Shown: positions 44,404-52,762 of the stretch, in pieces
Layout of the letters: every line of letters begins with the position of its first letter
Position numbering within the stretch: the stretch's first letter is position 1
Source: Ignavibacteriales bacterium
GTDB lineage: Bacteria; Bacteroidota; Ignavibacteria; Ignavibacteriales; Ignavibacteriaceae
Assembly: GCA_003538625.1 (NCBI GenBank)
Contig: DPRR01000025.1
Span: forward strand, 42,409-106,408
Length of the DNA: 64,000 bases
Direction: 5' to 3'
Notes under the pieces: generated by a model
The model's input: only the letters and a program-made list of their open reading frames with translations
Told to the model about the DNA's origin: nothing
Databases searched by the model: none
Program-made: the position numbers and the translations under genes

Positions 44404-45769
44404 TTTCAACATCAATATTTCTTTGCCGGAATTTTTTAGGAACTAATTTTTTAAAGAATGTAAACGTTAATGTCTTTACTTCTTTATTGGTTTTTATAGT
44501 TAGAATAATTCCTGCTATACCTAAAACAATATTTGCAGCCCACATTCCTATAAATGGAGAAAAGAATCCTCTTTCAGATAATTTTTCACCTCCAATTAAA
44601 AATGCCCAATAGATAAGAAAAAAAAACAGACTAATTCCGGCGGCTACACCAAATCCTCCTTTGCGTACCATTATACCAAGTGGAGCGCCAATCAGCATAA
44701 AGATTATACATGCAACCGGTAAAGAATATTTCTTATAAATTTCAACTTCATATTTTTCAAGTTCACGTTTTGTCCATTCAAGCCTGTTAAAGTTAGCCAT
44801 AACTATATTTTTTGCAGATCTAACTTTTTCTAACGAGCGCAAATACATTAATTCAGGATTATTGCCCATTTTGGTTGAGGCAACATTAGGATTTTTTAAA
44901 GTATCAATTAACAGGAATTTATTTACCTCTTTGTTAAAACTTTTTGTGTTTTCATTTAAAATTATTTTTAGGCTGTCAGTAATCACCTGCATATCGTAAA
45001 CGCTTAACTCTCTTTCACCGCGGGATGTAGGACCTGATTGCTGAAATGAAAACTGATCTCCATTCATAGCTATAATATTTTTTTCGAACTCAAGCTTTCT
45101 ATACATGGTTGTATTTTGTACATCAGATTCATGAATTTCTCCGTGATAAAGATCCATAATTAATTTTGACTGATCTCTTGAAAAAAATATTCTTCCGCTG
45201 TCCGCGGTTACAACATTAACCTTTGCACCATTGGAATAATCGTAGATTGTGATTTGATATAACCAGTTTGATTTTTGATCGATTGAACGAACTAAAATTG
45301 CGTAATTATTTACTTCCTGAGAAAAAAATCCGGGTTCGAGTGAAAGTGTTGGTTTTGTACGGGAAATATCGCTCATCAAAATTTTTGCTTGATGATTTGC
45401 ATCAGGGAGTACATCATTATTAAACTGAAACAAAAGAATTGCAACAATAATGCTTGCTAGAAAAGGAGAAAACATCATTTTGTAAAGACTAATTCCAGAA
45501 GATTTCATAATCGTTATTTCATTATTCTGACTTAAACTGCCAAATGCCATCAATGTAGCAACCAATGATGCCATCGGTACAACAAGAACAACCATCCATG
45601 AAAGATTGTAGGCAATTAGTTTGGTAATTACCCAGGTATCTAATCCTTTACCTACCAATCTGTCTGCAAATTTCATCAGAAACTGAAGCAGAAAAATGCA
45701 CATCAATGTAATTATTGAAAACACAAACGGAATGAAGTGCGCTTTTAATATGTATCGGAATAAAATCAT
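44390..45769 (-). CDS. LPS export permease, LptF-like (YjgP/YjgQ family)
   Basis: A 459-residue member of the same permease family, beginning MILFRYILKAHFIPFVFS. The larger size reflects an extended periplasmic domain (residues ~100-340) between helix groups, as usual for Bacteroidota LptF. The conserved helix motif LVVPMASLVATLMAFG is near residues 59-74. Start ATG 45769; the intergenic space upstream holds a divergent promoter for 45879. It is overlapped at its end by the LptG-like gene. Confidence 0.87.
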   Translation of the reverse strand: MILFRYILKAHFIPFVFSIITLMCIFLLQFLMKFADRLVGKGLDTWVITKLIAYNLSWMVVLVVPMASLVATLMAFGSLSQNNEITIMKSSGISLYKMMFSPFLASIIVAILLFQFNNDVLPDANHQAKILMSDISRTKPTLSLEPGFFSQEVNNYAILVRSIDQKSNWLYQITIYDYSNGAKVNVVTADSGRIFFSRDQSKLIMDLYHGEIHESDVQNTTMYRKLEFEKNIIAMNGDQFSFQQSGPTSRGERELSVYDMQVITDSLKIILNENTKSFNKEVNKFLLIDTLKNPNVASTKMGNNPELMYLRSLEKVRSAKNIVMANFNRLEWTKRELEKYEVEIYKKYSLPVACIIFMLIGAPLGIMVRKGGFGVAAGISLFFFLIYWAFLIGGEKLSERGFFSPFIGMWAANIVLGIAGIILTIKTNKEVKTLTFTFFKKLVPKKFRQRNIDVENENN

Positions 45770-45818
45770 TGCTCAAAGATAGTTAACGCATAAAAGTTTA
45801 ACAAGAAACGCAATTTTA

Positions 45819-45848
45819 TTTGATGTAAATGAAATATGTTTATATTTG
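45819..45848 (+). promoter_or_regulatory. Bacteroidota sigma promoter, TTTG-N18-TATATTTG
   Basis: TTTG at 45819-45822 and TATATTTG (TAnnTTTG) at 45841-45848 are separated by 18 bases, close to the consensus spacing. The predicted start of transcription is about 7 bases downstream, leaving a leader of roughly 23 bases before ATG 45879. This is the clearest promoter of this type in the window. Confidence 0.7.
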
Positions 45849-45878
45849 AAACAGATTATTTATTTCTCTTAATTTTTG

Positions 45879-46904
45879 ATGAATACAAAGTACACAGCAA
45901 TATTAATCCTATTATCATTAAGCTTTGTGCTGCATGCACAAAATGAAAATCTTAATCTCCTACCCGATGATAATTTTCCACTTTGGTTAAAAACTAATCA
46001 ATCAAGAACTGATCAAACATCCGGAATTGCATTTATAAAAAGCGAATGTAATAAAAAATATTTTTTACTGGCTGATGATATAGGTTTTATCCATCTTTTA
46101 ACCCTTCATAATGATTCCATTTATAGTATTGAAGATGTTTCGTTTGTGGATAGTGCAGCAAACTATTTTTCAAATTTTCCAAAACAGGATTTTGAAGAGA
46201 TTGCTTTTGATAAAAATAACGGTAGTGTTTTTTTATCGGTTGAAGGTAATGGAATTAATTTTAATGATTATGTTGGAATTTATAAGTTAATTTTTAAAGA
46301 TAATGATGTGTTTTCCAAACAGATTGTTTCAATTGAAAAATTGGTTTACAAGCCAGCAAGTTTATTTTACAAATATACCAAGCCAAATATAGGGTACGAA
46401 GGATTTGCCATTGATGAAAATTATTTTTACCTGGGCTTAGAGGGATTTTTAAATAATTATATTTTTGCTGATAGTACGCTTATATTTGTTTGCGATAAAT
46501 CAAACTTGAACATTATTAAAACTATCAGCACAAAAAAATTTGGTATACAGACAGTATGCGGATTATTTTCCGATAATAATAATTCACTTTGGGGTATTGA
46601 CAGAAACAACCGGAAAATATTTCATCTGGACTTAGATGATGAATTAAATATTAAGTCATTCTCAAAATATGATGCACTTACTTATATTCCGTCTTATCAC
46701 AATCTGAACTTTTTACCTTCATACGAAAGTATTACAATTGATGATGATAACAACCTGTATATTGTAGATGACCCATGGAAAGAAGTATTTATTCCCAATC
46801 CGGATATTCTTGATAAACTTGATGAGAAAACAATTAGTAATTTTAAAATGTACGTTCCAACTATTTTAAAATATAAAATAACCAAAAAGGAGTTGAGCAA
46901 TTGA
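45879..46904 (+). CDS. secreted propeller-like protein (SdiA-regulated/phytase-like resemblance)
   Basis: A protein of about 341 residues with a signal peptide (MNTKYTAILILLSLSFVLHA, cleaved near Q21). Repeating strand patterns such as KKYFLLADDIGFIHLLTL, GIYKLIF and SLWGIDRNNRKIFHLDL suggest a beta-propeller, and YEGFAIDENYFYLGLEG resembles the esterase-like/SdiA-regulated families; no catalytic residues are identified. ATG 45879 is chosen over TTG 45876. Its last bases overlap the start of the M20 dipeptidase gene. Confidence 0.6.
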   Translation: MNTKYTAILILLSLSFVLHAQNENLNLLPDDNFPLWLKTNQSRTDQTSGIAFIKSECNKKYFLLADDIGFIHLLTLHNDSIYSIEDVSFVDSAANYFSNFPKQDFEEIAFDKNNGSVFLSVEGNGINFNDYVGIYKLIFKDNDVFSKQIVSIEKLVYKPASLFYKYTKPNIGYEGFAIDENYFYLGLEGFLNNYIFADSTLIFVCDKSNLNIIKTISTKKFGIQTVCGLFSDNNNSLWGIDRNNRKIFHLDLDDELNIKSFSKYDALTYIPSYHNLNFLPSYESITIDDDNNLYIVDDPWKEVFIPNPDILDKLDEKTISNFKMYVPTILKYKITKKELSN

Positions 46905-48265
46905 AAGAAGTAATTGATTATATAGAAAATAACAGGGGCAGATATGTTGATGAACTTAAAGAGTTTTTAAGAATTCCCAGCATTAGTACGTTAGGGGAAA
47001 ATAAACCGGATATGCAAAAAGCTGCTCAGTTTGTAGCTGATAAGTTAAAAGAAGCAGGACTAAATAAAACCGAGATTTTCCAGACAGAAGGTCATCCATT
47101 AATTTATGGTGAATGGCTTGGCGCTCCGGGCAAACCAACAGTTTTAATTTATGGTCATTATGATGTTCAGCCGGTTGATCCTGTTGAGCTTTGGTCATCA
47201 CCACCGTTTGAACCCACAATTGTAGGGGATAATATTTTTGCGCGCGGTGCCACTGATGATAAAGGTCAGATGTATATGCACATCAAAAGTGTTGAAGCAT
47301 ATTTCAATACTCATGGTAGCCTTCCGCTAAACGTAAAATTTTTGATTGAGGGTGAGGAAGAGATTGGCAGTACAAATTTATCAGTGTTTCTAAAAAACAA
47401 TTCAGAAATGTTGAAATGTGATTCAGTTTTAATATCTGACACAGCCTTATTTGCACCCGGTGTACCTACTATAACTTATGGTTTGCGAGGACTTTGCTAC
47501 ATGGAGGTCGAGGTTACGGGTCCATCACGCGATCTTCATTCCGGTACATTTGGAGGCGGAGTTCCTAATCCAATAAATGTACTTACAAAAATTATTTCGC
47601 AGCTTATTGATAAAGATGGTAAAATTAAAATCACCGGATTTTATGATGATGTTTTAAAACTATCTAAAAAAGAGAGAGAAAATTTTAAAGCACTAAAATT
47701 TTCTGAGAAAGAATGGGGTAAAGCAATAGGATTAAAACATCTTTCTGGTGAAAAAGGTTACACAACACTAGAACGCATCTGGGCAAGGCCAACTTTGGAT
47801 TGCAATGGAATTTGGGGTGGATTTACAGGACAAGGTGCCAAAACGGTTATACCTTCAAAAGCTACTGCTAAAATAAGTATGAGACTTGTACCTCATCAGG
47901 ATCCTAAAAAGATTGAGAAACTTTTTGAAAAGTACATTAAAAAAATTGCACCTAAAGAAGTAAGTGTTAAAGTTACAAGTTTACACGGAGGTTATCCTGT
48001 AATAACACCATTAGATGATAAAGCAGCTTTAGCAGGTTCCAAAGCAATGCAGTTAGCTTTTGGAAAGAAAACAGTTTTTATGCGCGAAGGCGGGTCCATA
48101 CCTATTGTTGTTGAATTTGCAAATCGATTGAATGCTTCACCAGTACTTATGGGATTGGGATTGAATTCGGAAAACCTTCATTCTCCAAACGAACATTTTA
48201 ATCTTAATCATTATCAACTGGGTATAAAAAGCTCGGCTTATTTTTTAGATGAGTTTTCCAAATAG
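46901..48265 (+). CDS. M20 family dipeptidase (metallopeptidase)
   Basis: A 454-residue cytoplasmic dizinc peptidase of the M20 (CNDP/PepV-like) family that hydrolyses dipeptides. The metal-ligand segments are YGHYDVQPVDP near residue 86, RGATDDKGQMYMH near 121, EGEEEIGS near 155 and the C-terminal LHSPNEHF; the dimerisation lid includes RDLHSGTFGGGVPNP. The start is TTG 46901, sharing bases with the preceding stop codon (4-base overlap) and preceded by AAAGGAG near 46887. Confidence 0.92.
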   Translation: MKEVIDYIENNRGRYVDELKEFLRIPSISTLGENKPDMQKAAQFVADKLKEAGLNKTEIFQTEGHPLIYGEWLGAPGKPTVLIYGHYDVQPVDPVELWSSPPFEPTIVGDNIFARGATDDKGQMYMHIKSVEAYFNTHGSLPLNVKFLIEGEEEIGSTNLSVFLKNNSEMLKCDSVLISDTALFAPGVPTITYGLRGLCYMEVEVTGPSRDLHSGTFGGGVPNPINVLTKIISQLIDKDGKIKITGFYDDVLKLSKKERENFKALKFSEKEWGKAIGLKHLSGEKGYTTLERIWARPTLDCNGIWGGFTGQGAKTVIPSKATAKISMRLVPHQDPKKIEKLFEKYIKKIAPKEVSVKVTSLHGGYPVITPLDDKAALAGSKAMQLAFGKKTVFMREGGSIPIVVEFANRLNASPVLMGLGLNSENLHSPNEHFNLNHYQLGIKSSAYFLDEFSK

Positions 48266-48299
48266 TTGTTTTATTCTAAGATTGGTAAGATTTTATTCA

Positions 48300-48343
48300 G
48301 CCTCAGGGTTTGTTTTTAATTAAATTCTGAGGCATTTATTTTT
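48300..48343 (+). terminator. intrinsic terminator after the M20 dipeptidase gene
   Basis: GCCTCAG at 48300-48306 pairs with CTGAGGC at 48327-48333, followed by ATTTATTTTT. The loop is about 20 bases, so it is weaker than the other terminators in the window. Confidence 0.7.
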
Positions 48344-48381
48344 GAGCTCTAGGGCACAAATATTGCACTAAACACAAATCT

Positions 48382-49260
48382 ATGTTGAAAAAATTTAAAT
48401 TATCATCGCTTATCTATCCACTAACTCTTCTTATTTTATTGTTGCTTCTAAGCTGTGAGCAGAAACCAAAAAAAGAAGCTAAACCGATAAATTACAATGA
48501 GCAAGCAGCATTAGATCAAAATAAAGATGCTGAAATTCAACGATACAATCTTGAGTTAAAAAAAAAAGAATCTAAAAACCGATTTCCTTGTGATACTATT
48601 GAAGTAATTGAATATATCTTTAATAATTATCCTGCCGGAACATATTTACTTGAATTTGACCGGACTACGACTTACAATCTTCCTAATCCTGCTTTAATTT
48701 ACTTTACAGACCAGGATGGAAGTAAATTTGTGTTTTCTTTAATTGCAACTTCAAGAGCCGGTGAAAGATTAATTGAACCTTCAAATGTAATTGGCTACGA
48801 CCAGAGTTTTATTGATCTTGATAGTGCTAAATTGGGTACTCCATTTTTATACCTGGTTCTTTTTGAATGCAGCGGTGATAGATTGATCAAACAATGGGAA
48901 TCCCCGATTCCATCCCACGGTGGTTTTAACAGCATATCACTTAAACGGTGGGATTATAACAGAGATTATTATATTGAAATCAATTTCCACTATGCTCAAG
49001 GCGTTGGTCATATTAACTATAATTATTTTTTAATCGATAATATCAGAAAATATCCGCATCTGCTAATGACATACTCAGGCACAAGTTTTAAACGGACATT
49101 AGCAAATGTAAACAATGATAAGTTTCCGGACTATTATGAGCATATATTCTACAATCTAAATGATAAAGTGTTTTCTAAAGATTCCGTTGCGTTTATCTGG
49201 AGTGAAAAGGATACACTTTACTACAACACAAAGAACCCAAAACAAACTCGTCGTTATTAA
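48382..49260 (+). CDS. hypothetical lipoprotein, 292 aa
   Basis: Residues 1-24 are a signal sequence ending LLLLLSC, a good lipobox with Cys25, so it is probably lipid-anchored in the outer or inner membrane. A polar Lys/Glu-rich linker (residues 28-65) precedes a beta-rich domain with TYLLEFDRTTTYNLPNPALI and GGFNSISLKRWDYNRDYYIE. I recognise no family. It stands alone between a terminator and a TATCTTTG promoter element. Confidence 0.7.
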   Translation: MLKKFKLSSLIYPLTLLILLLLLSCEQKPKKEAKPINYNEQAALDQNKDAEIQRYNLELKKKESKNRFPCDTIEVIEYIFNNYPAGTYLLEFDRTTTYNLPNPALIYFTDQDGSKFVFSLIATSRAGERLIEPSNVIGYDQSFIDLDSAKLGTPFLYLVLFECSGDRLIKQWESPIPSHGGFNSISLKRWDYNRDYYIEINFHYAQGVGHINYNYFLIDNIRKYPHLLMTYSGTSFKRTLANVNNDKFPDYYEHIFYNLNDKVFSKDSVAFIWSEKDTLYYNTKNPKQTRRY

Positions 49261-49269
49261 TTTTTTCCT

Positions 49270-49277
49270 TATCTTTG
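49270..49277 (+). promoter_or_regulatory. -7 element (TATCTTTG) upstream of the YgfZ-like gene
   Basis: TATCTTTG matches TAnnTTTG and is 58 bases upstream of the start at 49335. No -33 TTTG at the expected distance was found. Confidence 0.5.
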
Positions 49278-49334
49278 CGATAGAAAATTTTCCACTTTTT
49301 TATCCGAAAAAAAATAGAATACAATGGAGTGATA

Positions 49335-50435
49335 ATGTTCGAATCGGTTAACATAAATTCAGATATGATATCATTTTTTGTTTCGCTTGGCGCAAAAACC
49401 GAGCTAAAAAACGACGTAAACTATATTAAAGGGTTTAATTCTGTTGAGGATGAAGTTTATAGTCTTAATAATGGCGTTTCGCTTAAATACATGAATAATT
49501 TATCCATTATAGAATTAAAAGGTTCGGATTCATTAGATTTTCTGCATAGAATTTCTACAAATTCGATGAAGGGATTAAATAAAGAAGAAGTTAAAAAAAC
49601 TATTTTTACATCAGAAAAAGGCAGAATTATTGGCGTTTCTACTGTGATGAATTTTGAGAGCTATATTCTTTTGGTTACGGGAATAAACAGTAAACTTAAA
49701 GTTATGAGCTGGATTAACAAATATATTATTGGTGATGATGTAAAATTAAGCGATGCAAGTCATAGGTTTAATCTTTTCCAGATTATTGGCCCTCAATCAG
49801 AATCATTTTTATCGTTATTTATTGGTGAAGCCATTAACACTATCGCTGATAACTCATTTAAAGTTGTAAGTGCTGACGGCATCTTGTTCTTTCTTGCCAA
49901 AATAAAAGATGCAAACGGATTAAAAAAATATTGGATACTCGCTGAGCAGGAAAATGGCAAAAAATTAGTCAAACATATGATTGAAAATAGAGGTCCGTTT
50001 GACTTTAACCTGATTGGTGAGGAAGCATATACAGTATTTAAAATTGAAAATGGGATACCATCTGATCCAAATGAATTGAATGATTTATATAATCCGCATG
50101 AAGCAAAAATCATTAATCTGGTAGATTTTAAAAAAGGATGTTATATAGGTCAGGAAGTAATAGCGCGATTAGATACTTATGATAAGGTTCAGAAGCAGTT
50201 GGTTGGTTTTTGTTTTCCCGAAACGATTGAAACCGATGAAAAATTTTCGCTCTTAGATGATCAGAAAAATGAAGTAGGAGTTATTACATCCATAGCATAT
50301 TCACCAAGGATTAAAAAAAATATTGCATTAGGATATATAAAAAGAGCTCTTGCTTTACAGGGAACAAAAGTAACTGCCCAAAACGAAACCAAAAAGATGG
50401 AAGTTCAGGTTCACGAGCTTCCATTTAAAAAATAA
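49335..50435 (+). CDS. ygfZ: folate-binding YgfZ/GcvT-family protein
   Basis: A 366-residue protein of the YgfZ/IBA57 group, which binds tetrahydrofolate and supports repair or maturation of Fe-S proteins. The diagnostic KGCYIGQEVIARLD is near residue 265-278. The start is ATG 49335; GGAG at 49325-49328 gives a spacing of 6, while GTG 49329 would place it too close. The adenosyltransferase gene follows one base after the stop. Confidence 0.9.
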   Translation: MFESVNINSDMISFFVSLGAKTELKNDVNYIKGFNSVEDEVYSLNNGVSLKYMNNLSIIELKGSDSLDFLHRISTNSMKGLNKEEVKKTIFTSEKGRIIGVSTVMNFESYILLVTGINSKLKVMSWINKYIIGDDVKLSDASHRFNLFQIIGPQSESFLSLFIGEAINTIADNSFKVVSADGILFFLAKIKDANGLKKYWILAEQENGKKLVKHMIENRGPFDFNLIGEEAYTVFKIENGIPSDPNELNDLYNPHEAKIINLVDFKKGCYIGQEVIARLDTYDKVQKQLVGFCFPETIETDEKFSLLDDQKNEVGVITSIAYSPRIKKNIALGYIKRALALQGTKVTAQNETKKMEVQVHELPFKK

Positions 50436-50436
50436 G

Positions 50437-50988
50437 ATGATGAAAATTTACACTAAGACAGGTGATAAAGGTGAAACAGGATTATTCGGTGGTGAAAGAG
50501 TATCCAAAAGTAATTTAAGATTAAATGCTTACGGCAGCATAGATGAATTAAATTCTTTTTTAGGATTAGCGATTGTGGAAGTGACTAACACTGAAATAAA
50601 AGACATTCTAATTAATCTTCAAAATAAATTATTTGTTCTTGGTTCCGATCTTGCAACACCTGAAACAGAAAAAAATAATAAGCTTAATATTATCAGGTTA
50701 CCCGATTCTTTCATTAAAGATATTGAACAGATTATAGACAAATATGATGCTCAGTTAATTGAGCTTAAGAATTTTATTCTGCCCGGTGGAAGCAAAGGCT
50801 CAGCACTTTTGCATATTTGCCGTACGATTTCGCGTCGTGCCGAAAGAGAAGTTGTGGCATTAAAAAATACCGAACATATAGGCGAAAACATTGTTATATT
50901 TTTAAACAGATTATCTGATCTGTTTTTTGTTCTTTCACGTTTTGAAAATAAGTGCTCAAATATTCCAGACACTAAATGGATTCCGTAA
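50437..50988 (+). CDS. PduO-type ATP:cob(I)alamin adenosyltransferase
   Basis: This 183-residue enzyme transfers the adenosyl group of ATP to reduced cobalamin to make coenzyme B12. The N-terminal YTKTGDKGETGLFGGERV motif (residues 5-22) and the C-terminal ICRTISRRAEREV segment (ATP site, near residue 128) are intact, with NIVIFLNRLSDLFFVLSRF after. It starts one base after the ygfZ stop. Start could be either of two consecutive ATG codons. No other cobalamin genes are in the window. Confidence 0.93.
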   Translation: MMKIYTKTGDKGETGLFGGERVSKSNLRLNAYGSIDELNSFLGLAIVEVTNTEIKDILINLQNKLFVLGSDLATPETEKNNKLNIIRLPDSFIKDIEQIIDKYDAQLIELKNFILPGGSKGSALLHICRTISRRAEREVVALKNTEHIGENIVIFLNRLSDLFFVLSRFENKCSNIPDTKWIP

Positions 50989-51056
50989 TATCTTAATTGG
51001 AGATTCTTCTTCTGAATTTATTGCTGACTGAAGACTGTTGACTGAAAACTGATTAC

Positions 51057-51413
51057 GGGGGTGAAATTTGGTTTCGACGGGATTAAAGAGACTTAGAACT
51101 GCGTACCGTGTTCCCCGAATACACGTAAATGAATTGGGAAAAAACAATAACTGGCGAATCTAATTACGCCTTAGCTGCTTAATTAATAGTTAACAGCCGT
51201 TCAACTTATCCTCTTGTATCGGGCTAGGATTGAACGTCGATTAGATACAATAGCTGATTCTGTCTCTTGCGCAGGAAAGGCGAAATAACAGCAAGTAGGC
51301 TTTAAGTGATCTTTGTCTGTTTGGCAGCTTAAAGTCAAAAATGAAACAGACTATGTATGTAGACGTTCTTTGGATCATAATTTCGGACCGGGGTTCGACT
51401 CCCCGCACCTCCA
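51057..51413 (+). ncRNA. ssrA: transfer-messenger RNA (tmRNA)
   Basis: This RNA rescues stalled ribosomes and tags the nascent peptide for proteolysis. The 5' end GGGGGTG (51057-51063) pairs with CACCTCC (51406-51412), followed by discriminator A at 51413. The family-typical GGTTTCGACGGGATT follows the 5' end, and the T-arm GGTTCGACTCCCC precedes the 3' end. The terminal CCA is not encoded. The tag reading frame runs from GGC at 51153 to TAA at 51182 and encodes GESNYALAA, close to tags of Bacteroidota such as GENNYALAA. Length 357 bases. Confidence 0.95.
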
Positions 51414-51506
51414 CTCAGATAACTACAATTGGTAGTAATCTATTCATAACATAGGTTCCCTTAGATCAAACCCACAGCGGTTTTTCTCGAAGGGACCCCT
51501 ACGTAG

Positions 51507-51523
51507 GACTCCCGAGCCTCCAC
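51507..51523 (+). repeat. degenerate copy of the ssrA 3' end (possible attachment-site remnant)
   Basis: The segment GACTCCCGAGCCTCCACT matches the last bases of ssrA (51396-51415) except for one or two indels and a substitution. Duplications of the ssrA 3' end typically mark sites where an element integrated at ssrA. Only about 95 bases separate the copies, so any element has been lost or never present. Confidence 0.4.
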
Positions 51524-51635
51524 TTTTACTTCGTGTTGAGCAGCCGAATACCATACTTTATTATGAATATAAGGATTGAAGGTTAAACTTTGTGTAAATT
51601 AATCAATTCAATTTAAGCCACACAAGTAATTTCTC

Positions 51636-51821
51636 GAATGACATTGCCGATAAGCGGCGCCCCAGAACAAGAGCGCCAAACAATACCAACAACTTTTTAT
51701 TTATTAAAAATTTTATTTAACAGAACAACTTTACAAAGCAACTATACACGGAAGAACAAAGCCAATAATTACAAAAATGCCGAATGCGAATAAGGCGTCC
51801 GCTTGATTGGCTTGGTTATAT
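51636..51821 (-). repeat. integron attC-like recombination site
   Basis: Read on the minus strand, this 186-bp element begins with ATATAAC (an RYYYAAC-like R'' box), then a nine-base spacer, then CAAGCGGACGCC (L''). At the far end GGCGCCGCTTAT (L') is complementary to L'' except for one extra A in L'', the extrahelical base expected of attC. The R' position reads GTCATTC, one change from the GTT core. It begins 6 bases after the stop codon of the minus-strand ORF at 51828, where attC sites sit in gene cassettes. A second inverted pair (51755-51766 with 51806-51817) is nested inside. No integrase gene is in the window. Confidence 0.5.
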
Positions 51822-51827
51822 TGCATC

Positions 51828-52157
51828 CTACATATTCACAGTTGACTTTTTTATAAGATCTCTTTTTTCCTCAGATAGTTCAGATATATCTTCTTCATTC
51901 AAATATCCTTCGCTTAGTAGTCTGCCAAAAACAATAATAAGTTGTGAATATCTGTAATCATATTTCGAATCAATAATTTTTCTTTTTTCAAATAAGAAAT
52001 CCTCAATAGCCCAAATATCTGCATTGGTTTTGATCTGCGAAACTTTATTCATCAATAAAGATTTTATATCATCCATTTCACGTTGATAGGCATTATCAAA
52101 CGCTTTCCGAGCGACTTTTTTTTCTTCATTCGTCCATTTCATTTCATAAATATTCAT
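51828..52157 (-). CDS. hypothetical protein, 109 aa (possible cassette gene)
   Basis: A soluble helical protein with abundant Lys, Asp and Glu and no recognised family. It reads on the minus strand and stops 6 bases before the attC-like site, as a cassette gene would. The ATG at 52157 has no clear Shine-Dalgarno. Codon use looks ordinary for the window. Confidence 0.65.
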   Translation of the reverse strand: MNIYEMKWTNEEKKVARKAFDNAYQREMDDIKSLLMNKVSQIKTNADIWAIEDFLFEKRKIIDSKYDYRYSQLIIVFGRLLSEGYLNEEDISELSEEKRDLIKKSTVNM

Positions 52158-52218
52158 AATAATACTTCACAACTTATTGGAAGATACTTGTCATATTATG
52201 GTCAAATAAAATTTGACT

Positions 52219-52527
52219 TTATTTTATTATAGTAATACTAGTTACATTTAAGTATTTCGGACCACCATCAACAGGATAACCATCAATTAGATTTCCGAAA
52301 ATTTTAACTTCTTTGTTTTCATAGGCATTTAAATCAACTGATGAACTTGTTAATGCATACAATGGTTTACCGTTAGAGTCATCAAGAGTGTGTGTTCCAT
52401 ACATCCACGAAGACATTTCTATTTTATGAACTAATCCAATTGAGTTGAGAGAATTATTTGAATCTACACTTGAATCACAAGCAAAGAAGAAAAGTGAAAA
52501 TGCAAATAAAAATAATATTGATTTCAT
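52219..52527 (-). CDS. small lipoprotein, hypothetical (possible cassette gene)
   Basis: A 102-residue protein. The signal peptide ends FFFACDSS, a lipobox with Cys at about position 17. The remainder, including SWMYGTHTLDDSNGKPLYAL and VKIFGNLIDGYPVDGGPKYL, is unrecognised but resembles small OB-like secreted domains. ATG 52527 is chosen because AAAGGTGA lies upstream. It precedes the 109-residue ORF on the same strand with a short hairpin (GTCAAATTTTATTTGAC) between. Confidence 0.7.
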   Translation of the reverse strand: MKSILFLFAFSLFFFACDSSVDSNNSLNSIGLVHKIEMSSWMYGTHTLDDSNGKPLYALTSSSVDLNAYENKEVKIFGNLIDGYPVDGGPKYLNVTSITIIK

Positions 52528-52762
52528 TTCTATCACCTTTAAAATATTTCAATATAACTAATGAATAAGGGCTAACAGCCATCCACGACAACAAAATTTA
52601 AACTTCAAGAGATTGTAACTGAATAAGAATTTGTGATGTACAAATAACAATCTCACTCCCTAAACTTATATAGATCATGATACAATTTCAGGACAAGGTA
52701 CGGGACAGATCTAATCCTTCACCTGTCCGGGCTAAGAGTTTTTTTCTTTTCCTTTACATCCA
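52528..52762. other. intergenic segment with cassette-boundary-like and hairpin sequences
   Basis: No gene is present. CAATATAAC at 52550-52558 is the exact inverse of GTTATATTG at 51815-51823, the R'' end of the attC-like site, and AATAAGGGCT at 52564-52573 resembles the L' side of another attC. An imperfect hairpin at 52701-52730 (CGGGACAG against CTGTCCGG) lies beyond the end of the 139-residue membrane-protein gene. Confidence 0.45.

Larger units (their letters stand above)
51414..51827. other. 414-bp gene-free segment downstream of ssrA
   Basis: No gene is present. The first ~120 bases contain an imperfect hairpin around 51452-51499 and, at 51507-51523, a degenerate second copy of the tmRNA 3' end (GACTCCCGAGCCTCCAC against GACTCCCCGCACCTCCAC). 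The rest holds the attC-like palindrome at 51636-51821. Confidence 0.6.

Noticed and set aside
51025..51147. Minus-strand open frame across the tmRNA 5' end
   Set aside because: The region is the tmRNA gene, with paired ends, T-arm and tag frame.
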